DNA of 64,000 bases from CALBZG01 sp964486295 (GTDB lineage Bacteria; Bacillota; Clostridia; Peptostreptococcales; Anaerovoracaceae): positions 1 to 64,000 of the forward strand of contig CAZAMF010000010.1 of the NCBI GenBank assembly GCA_964486295.1, given 5' to 3'. Of this stretch, positions 59,022 to 64,000 are shown in pieces (positions within the stretch are counted from its first letter, which is position 1; each line of letters starts with the position of its first letter). The notes beneath the pieces are model-generated. The model did not search any database, was not told the origin of the DNA, and worked only from the letters and a program-made list of their open reading frames with translations. The position numbers and the translations under genes are program-made.

Positions 59022-61388
59022 ATGGCCTGGCCACGTTTTCAATTTACGAATGCAAAATCGATGGACGAAGCGGCAGATATCCTGCAGAAAAGTAATGGCA
59101 GAGCTGTAGCGATCGCCAGCGGGACCGATCTGCTCCATGGATTCAAGGATAACATCTACAGTGAGTACCCCGAGCTGGTGGTCAATCTGCGCTCAGCCGG
59201 GGAGGAATATATCAAAGAGGACAGCAACGGTGTAAGCATCGGTGCGCTGACAACGCTCCACAGCATCGAAAAGAGCGACCTGCTGAAAAAACAGTACAGC
59301 GTACTGGCGGAAGCCGCTTCAACGGTGGCATCGCCGCAGATCAGGAATAATGCAACAGTTGGCGGAAACATTTGCCAGGAGCCCCGCTGCTGGTATTACC
59401 GCAACGCCGATAATATGTTTAACTGTCTTCGCAAGGGCGGTGATTTGTGCAACGCCCTTACCGGCCATAATGAGATCCATTCGATCTTTGGTTCGGTACA
59501 GGTGGGAACGACTCCGTGCAAATCTGCCTGCCCCGCCGGCAACAACATCCCGGATTACCTGAGCAAAATCAGGGAGGATAATATCATGGAGGCGGCTAAG
59601 ATATTGCTGCAGACCAATCCCCTGGCGGCGATCACAGGAAGAGTATGCCCCCACACCTGTGAGGAAGATTGCAACCGCGGATGCTTTGACGAGAAGGTGT
59701 CCATCCGATCGATCGAGCGGTCGGTGGGAGATTTCATAATCGAACATCACGCTGAACTCATTCCACCGCTGAACGCTTCCACCGGAGAAAAAATTGCCGT
59801 TATCGGTTCCGGCCCCGCAGGCCTTGCAGCGGCGTTCTATCTGAAAAAACAAGGTCAAGATGTTGTTATATTCGATAAAATGCCGAAAGCCGGTGGGATG
59901 TTAAGATATGGGATCCCTTCGTATCGTCTGCCTGACGATGTTCTGGACGTTCAGATCAGAATGCTGGAAAGCATGGGAGTGGAGTTCGCTCTTGATACCG
60001 AGATCGGCAGGGATATTAAGCTGGCTGAGATCAGGAGCAAATACGCGGCAGTGTTTCTGTCCACCGGAGCCTGGAGTGCGGCTTCCATTCATTTTGACGG
60101 CGAGGATAAAACGATATCAGCGATGCAGTTCCTTCAGGATGTGGCGTTGGGCAAAAAAGTCAAAACTGGCGATCGGGTTGTGGTCATCGGCGGCGGGAAC
60201 GTCGCTGTGGACGCAGCTGTCACATCCCGCAGGCTTGGCGCGGGGCAGGTGACCATCGTATACAGGCGGACCCGTGAAGAAATGCCGGCTTTCAAGGACG
60301 ATGTTGAACAGGCTCTGGCAGAAAACGTATGTCTCAAAACATCATGGGCGCCGAATCGCGTGCTCGTTTCAGGAGGCGTTGTTACAGGGCTGGAAGTCGT
60401 CAAGAGCGCCACTGTCTTCAATGAGACGCTAGGACGTTTTGAAGCCAGGTCGGACAGCTCGGTCAAGGAAATAATTGAAGCCGACAGTATCATACTGGCT
60501 GTGGGGCAGCAGATCGATTTGAGCTATATTGAGCCGGAACTAGGGATTGGAGGCAAAGCGATCTCCGTCGATCCTGAAACCCAGCAGACCGGAATTGCCG
60601 GACTATACGCCGGCGGCGACAACGTGACAGGCCCTGCAACGGTTGTCAAGGCCGTAGCGGCGGGCCGGAGAGCAGCGGAAGCGATCAGCCGGTACGTGGG
60701 GAAAGTTAAATGTAACGAGATTGAAAAGAGCGAGCCGTCATGCAAGCTCTCAAGTTTCGATCCTTCATGCCTGAAGCATTCGAAACTGGCCCAAATGCCT
60801 GAACTGCCCGAACAGGAACGGAGCCTTGAGAAAGAAGATGCTCTCGGCCTGAGCTCTGAGCAGGTGAAGACTGAGGCCAAAAGGTGCTTTAACTGCGGCT
60901 GTGTAGCCTCTTGTCCGTCTGATTTGGCACCGGCGCTTGTTGCGCTGGGAGCAAAGATCATAACGACGAAGAGGATGATCGATGCGGATGAATTCTTCGC
61001 GGTGGGAGTACTGAAGTCTACCGTATTGGAACCTGATGAGCTGATAACGGAGATACGCCTGCCGGCTGTACAGCCGAATACGCAGAGCAAATATCTGAAG
61101 TTCCGTCAGAGGCAGGCCATCGACTTTCCGCTTGTGTCCGTGGCTGCGGCAGTGACCAACGAAAACGGTAAAGTTGCCGAGGCTCGCATCGTACTGGGAG
61201 CGGCGGCACCTGTGCCGGTGAGAGCAAAAGAGGCTGAGGATTTACTGAAAGGGAAATCGATCAGTGATCAGGTTGCGGCAGAGGCGGCTGAAGCCGCGCT
61301 ATCAGGAATCTTCCCGCTTGGTAAAAACCGCTACAAGGTACAGGTAACAAAAGAATTGGTAAAGAAGGCCATTTTGGCCTGCCGCTGA
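59022..61388 (+). CDS. FAD subunit of Mo hydroxylase with an inserted GltD-like NAD(P)H/flavin module
   Basis: Residues 1 to about 155 are a PCMH-type FAD domain of CoxM/XdhB (AIASGTDLLHGFKDNIYSE, IRNNATVGGNICQEPRCWYY). At NEIHSIFG it is broken, and about 470 residues of a GltD/dihydropyrimidine-dehydrogenase-like unit follow: CKSACPAGNNIPDYLSKI and CPHTCEEDCNRGC, KIAVIGSGPAGLAAAFYL (FAD), VVVIGGGNVAVDAAVTSRR (NAD(P)H), LYAGGDNVTGPATVVKAVA. Then CFNCGCVASCPSDLAPALVA returns to the FAD subunit, with its C-terminal domain to 788. ATG at 59022 is preferred to a GTG at 59013 inside the previous gene's end. Confidence 0.9.
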   Translation: MAWPRFQFTNAKSMDEAADILQKSNGRAVAIASGTDLLHGFKDNIYSEYPELVVNLRSAGEEYIKEDSNGVSIGALTTLHSIEKSDLLKKQYSVLAEAASTVASPQIRNNATVGGNICQEPRCWYYRNADNMFNCLRKGGDLCNALTGHNEIHSIFGSVQVGTTPCKSACPAGNNIPDYLSKIREDNIMEAAKILLQTNPLAAITGRVCPHTCEEDCNRGCFDEKVSIRSIERSVGDFIIEHHAELIPPLNASTGEKIAVIGSGPAGLAAAFYLKKQGQDVVIFDKMPKAGGMLRYGIPSYRLPDDVLDVQIRMLESMGVEFALDTEIGRDIKLAEIRSKYAAVFLSTGAWSAASIHFDGEDKTISAMQFLQDVALGKKVKTGDRVVVIGGGNVAVDAAVTSRRLGAGQVTIVYRRTREEMPAFKDDVEQALAENVCLKTSWAPNRVLVSGGVVTGLEVVKSATVFNETLGRFEARSDSSVKEIIEADSIILAVGQQIDLSYIEPELGIGGKAISVDPETQQTGIAGLYAGGDNVTGPATVVKAVAAGRRAAEAISRYVGKVKCNEIEKSEPSCKLSSFDPSCLKHSKLAQMPELPEQERSLEKEDALGLSSEQVKTEAKRCFNCGCVASCPSDLAPALVALGAKIITTKRMIDADEFFAVGVLKSTVLEPDELITEIRLPAVQPNTQSKYLKFRQRQAIDFPLVSVAAAVTNENGKVAEARIVLGAAAPVPVRAKEAEDLLKGKSISDQVAAEAAEAALSGIFPLGKNRYKVQVTKELVKKAILACR

Positions 61389-61426
61389 TAAGCGGGGGAC
61401 GGTTCTAAACAGGAGATTCTATGAAT

Positions 61427-61468
61427 AAAGGATCCGGGACGTATAAAGGCCACGTCACGGATCCTTTT
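61427..61468. terminator. terminator of the sigma-54 operon
   Basis: Stem AAAGGATCCGgGACGT / ACGTCaCGGATCCTTT around a 9-base loop, followed by TTTT. Probably works for the convergent regulator operon as well. Confidence 0.88.
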
Positions 61469-61499
61469 GTATTGAAGAAGGGGAGACTGACGCCGGCGC

Positions 61500-62147
61500 T
61501 TAATCCGGATCGTTGGCCTTTTTGGCCTTTCTGATCTCCTTCAGATAGTTATAGATCGTATACCGGGAGACGTTCAGCTTTTCAGCGATGGTAATGACTC
61601 CCTTTTGCATGAGCAAGGCTCCTCGCTCGTCAATAAATTCAAGGATTTTGATCCGGTCGCTTTTATTCATCAGCGATGTAGGTTTGCCTACCAGTTCAAA
61701 AGCCTCTGAGATGACTTGCTCGAGAAACTCGTTGGAACTCAGCGAGTACAGTTCGTCAGTGACACTTTCGTCTATACTGATCAGATTTGCGATGGTGGAT
61801 TGGGCGAGGGACAGGTAGGTGCAGTCGATATTGATGCCGAGACAAATGTTGACTTTACCTGATTTAATGAAAATAGACGAACTTTTGATTATTTTTCCAT
61901 CCGGCGTCGTACTTTTATAACCGATCAAATCTTCTGTATACGGCCGGTTTTCATTGAGAATCTTGATGCCCAATGTAGAGATGGAATCGCCGATTTTTCT
62001 TCCCGAGACATGGCCGTTATGGATATCAATAATCGTACTGTCCGGATGATTGAGGTCGCAGATTTCAACCTCGCAGTTGCTGCCGAACGTATTGGCAATG
62101 CCTTCAGCCATTCTTTTCACCAAAGAGACTAATTCGTAATCGTTCAT
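61500..62147 (-). CDS. YheO/DauR-type transcriptional regulator (PAS-like plus HTH)
   Basis: A 215-residue protein. The N-terminal domain (CEVEICDLNHPDSTIIDIHN, ISTLGIKIL, TPDGKIIKSSSIFIKS) is the YheO-like PAS fold. The C-terminal HTH is ALLMQKGVITIAEKLNVSRY followed by TIYNYLKEIR, as in DauR-like proteins. Some members sense D-amino acids or related small molecules. It follows the sigma-54 activator gene by 25 bases and probably shares its transcript; it likely regulates the convergent hydroxylase operon. Confidence 0.88.
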   Translation of the reverse strand: MNDYELVSLVKRMAEGIANTFGSNCEVEICDLNHPDSTIIDIHNGHVSGRKIGDSISTLGIKILNENRPYTEDLIGYKSTTPDGKIIKSSSIFIKSGKVNICLGINIDCTYLSLAQSTIANLISIDESVTDELYSLSSNEFLEQVISEAFELVGKPTSLMNKSDRIKILEFIDERGALLMQKGVITIAEKLNVSRYTIYNYLKEIRKAKKANDPD

Positions 62148-62172
62148 TTCAATAACATCTCCTTTAAAAACC

Positions 62173-63909
62173 TCAATGATCCAAGTGATACTTATCTAAT
62201 TTATAATAAAGACTGCGTATGGATATATCGAGCATCCTTGCCGCTTTTGATTTATTCCCTTTACAGTTGGATATGATCCCGGACAGCAACGCTTTTTCCC
62301 ATTCTTCGAAAAATTCAGCGTAGGTTTTATTTGAAGGGCCGGCTGAAACCGGCTGGATGCTGTTGCCGGATTCGGCGGCATTGATGCCCAGGCTGGGCAG
62401 ATGATTATATTCCAACGTTGTTTCTGTGGGTTTCATATTGATAATAGCGCGTCCCAGAATGTTTTCCAGTTCGCGTACATTGCCGGGCCAGCTGTATTTT
62501 ATCAAGGCAGCCTGAGCCTGGTCGGATATGGATGTGATATTACGTCCAAAATCATGATTCAGCTTCTTTACCAGAAATTCGCTTAATTGCGGGATATCTT
62601 CGCTTCGATGTCTTAACGGCGGGATCATGATCTGGATCATATTGACGCGATAATACAGATCCTCGCGGAATTTTCCGCTTTCGATCAGCTTCTCCAGATT
62701 TGCATTCGTGGCAACCACCACCCGAACGTCGACGTATACCGGCTTCGTATCCCCCACACGGATGATCTCCTTTTCTTGGAGCACGCGAAGCAGCTTGCTC
62801 TGCAGATTAAAGCTTAATTCGCCAACCTCATCCAAAAAAAGAGTGCCTCCGTCCGCTTCCTCAAAAAACCCCGGTCTGCCCCCGCGTTTTGCGCCGGTAA
62901 AGGCTCCTTCCGTATAACCGAACAATTCGCTTTCAAGCAATGATTCGGTAAGGGCGGCACAGTTGACTTTCATAAATTTGCTGTTCCTGCGCGGGCTGGC
63001 GTTATGGATCGCATGAGCGAACAGCTCTTTCCCCGTTCCGCTTTCACCCCGAAGCAGTACTGTGGCAGGAGTCATGGCGGCGCGCTGGGCTTGCTCGATG
63101 GCGTATTTGAGTGAGATGCTGGATCCGATGATGTCATTGAAGGTGTACTTGGCATTCATCTGCCTGCTTATGATCCGCCTTACGTCTGCAAGCTCTTCGG
63201 TTAATTTTTTGATTTCTGAAACATCGTGTACAACTCCGACGCTTCCCCTTAGCTTATCATTGACGAAAATCGGAGCGACGTTTACGATGACATCCTTTCT
63301 GTTTGGACCCAGCTTCATGCGAACGTTGTTGACCGGCTTTCGTGTTGCCAGCACCTTCATATGCATGCTTTCTGTGCCCTCAGGGATATCGACGGTAGCA
63401 GGCTGGCCGATGACTTCCTTTTCGCTGAGACCGGTTAGCTCCGTGTAGGCCGGATTGATCAGAATACCGTTTCCATGTTCATCAACAACCGAGATTGCAT
63501 CATGAGTGGAATTGATGATAGCCTGCAATAAAGTTCGCGCTTCAATCAGGGAAGACAGTTCTTTCCGCAGATTCCTGACCTCCGAAAAAGGATGAAAGAT
63601 AGCGACAACGCCCAGGATATCACCGTTTGTACTCCTGATGGGGATACGGCTCACAACCAGCTTAAGATTATTGACGTATTCGGTTTGGTTTAATTCCAGC
63701 TTCTTTGATTCCAGTACCTGATACAGCTTTGTATTCGGGTAGATTTCTTCGATCCGCTTTCCAATTGCATCTATCTCTTCAAATCCGAGCAGTTGTTCAG
63801 CAACATTATTAAATACAATAATCTTCGCATCTTGATCCACAATGATGATCCCATCATATATACAATTCAATATCGTGTTCATCAGTTCGGATTTTATCCA
63901 CGTAAACAT
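62173..63909 (-). CDS. sigma-54-dependent activator with two PAS domains
   Basis: The 578-residue protein has two PAS domains (about residues 10-110 and 125-235), then an AAA+ domain: GESGTGKELFAHAIHNASP (Walker A), ELFGYTEGAFTGAKRGGRPG with the GAFTGA sigma-54 contact, DGGTLFLDEVGEL (Walker B) and the arginine-finger region. A Fis-type HTH (KGNKSKAARMLDISIRSLYY) ends the chain. It probably senses a small molecule or redox state through PAS and activates the promoter at 54404. AAGGAATT precedes the ATG at 63909. Confidence 0.95.
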   Translation of the reverse strand: MFTWIKSELMNTILNCIYDGIIIVDQDAKIIVFNNVAEQLLGFEEIDAIGKRIEEIYPNTKLYQVLESKKLELNQTEYVNNLKLVVSRIPIRSTNGDILGVVAIFHPFSEVRNLRKELSSLIEARTLLQAIINSTHDAISVVDEHGNGILINPAYTELTGLSEKEVIGQPATVDIPEGTESMHMKVLATRKPVNNVRMKLGPNRKDVIVNVAPIFVNDKLRGSVGVVHDVSEIKKLTEELADVRRIISRQMNAKYTFNDIIGSSISLKYAIEQAQRAAMTPATVLLRGESGTGKELFAHAIHNASPRRNSKFMKVNCAALTESLLESELFGYTEGAFTGAKRGGRPGFFEEADGGTLFLDEVGELSFNLQSKLLRVLQEKEIIRVGDTKPVYVDVRVVVATNANLEKLIESGKFREDLYYRVNMIQIMIPPLRHRSEDIPQLSEFLVKKLNHDFGRNITSISDQAQAALIKYSWPGNVRELENILGRAIINMKPTETTLEYNHLPSLGINAAESGNSIQPVSAGPSNKTYAEFFEEWEKALLSGIISNCKGNKSKAARMLDISIRSLYYKLDKYHLDH

Positions 63910-64000
63910 AACTTTAATTCCTTAACATCTATAAAAACAGATTTAACATTTACTACATTTTAACAAAAATGGAAAAACAACGCAATGAAATGTTGAAAAA
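63910..64000. other. AT-rich window end
   Basis: Upstream region of the sigma-54 activator gene. No gene or clear promoter seen before the window ends. Confidence 0.4.

Overview
The window reads as about 64 kb of chromosome from a strictly anaerobic, amino-acid-using Firmicute, most like a clostridial relative of the Anaerovorax/Aminipila group. This is inferred from the lysine-fermentation dehydrogenase Kdd, an LysP-type permease, a tungsten/molybdenum aldehyde:ferredoxin oxidoreductase, SLH surface protein, strong GGAGG ribosome sites, several TTG starts and sigma-A promoters of TTGACA-17-TATAAT type. No rRNA, tRNA, CRISPR array or transposase was seen.

Region 1 (1-19430) is ordinary chromosome: two hypothetical membrane-associated proteins, a PEP-carboxykinase-like protein, a UPF0182 membrane protein, a long glutamine synthetase, SerS, a Na+/proline-type symporter, an Orn/Lys/Arg decarboxylase-family enzyme, a SprT-like protein, Kdd with a LysP-like permease, a HemW-like radical SAM protein and a small SHOCT protein.

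Region 2 (19440-47300) is a large molybdenum/tungsten island. It starts with a Moco-type riboswitch ahead of a polyferredoxin, an AOR and a MoaD-like protein. On the minus strand lie ModABC, XdhC, an NTP-transferase/histidine-phosphatase fusion and a MoeA-like protein, with a divergent HTH-Mop regulator. A second minus-strand operon (TrsS-type radical SAM protein, methyltransferase, C-GCAxxG-C-C protein, CoA-ligase-like protein) is preceded by a second, diverged Moco-type riboswitch that overlaps a transcription terminator. After an AraC/GyrI regulator, a CorA-like transporter with a Cys-rich leader ORF, a P-type ATPase and a DUF1003 protein come two tandem one-chain molybdenum hydroxylases, a flavin/Fe-S/CCG-domain oxidoreductase and a small Cys4 redox protein. 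This matches the gene set known from Desulfovibrio vulgaris DVU1551-DVU1559, whose physiological substrate I cannot name. Just downstream (47519-47666) are the promoter and terminator of a hydroxylase transcription unit without the gene between them.

Region 3 (47670-54500) is AT-rich and decayed: a LytTR regulator, a beta-helix surface-protein remnant, a DUF2294 protein, a three-SLH surface protein, a frameshifted small gene, a secreted nuclease and a stop-interrupted fragment of another nuclease-like gene.

Region 4 (54350-63909) is a second molybdenum-hydroxylase system: a sigma-54 promoter with nested dyads, an APC permease, the small (2Fe-2S) and large (Moco) subunits, and a remarkable FAD subunit into which a whole GltD-like flavoprotein module is inserted. 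Two regulators on the other strand, a PAS-PAS sigma-54 activator and a DauR/YheO-type protein, probably control it.
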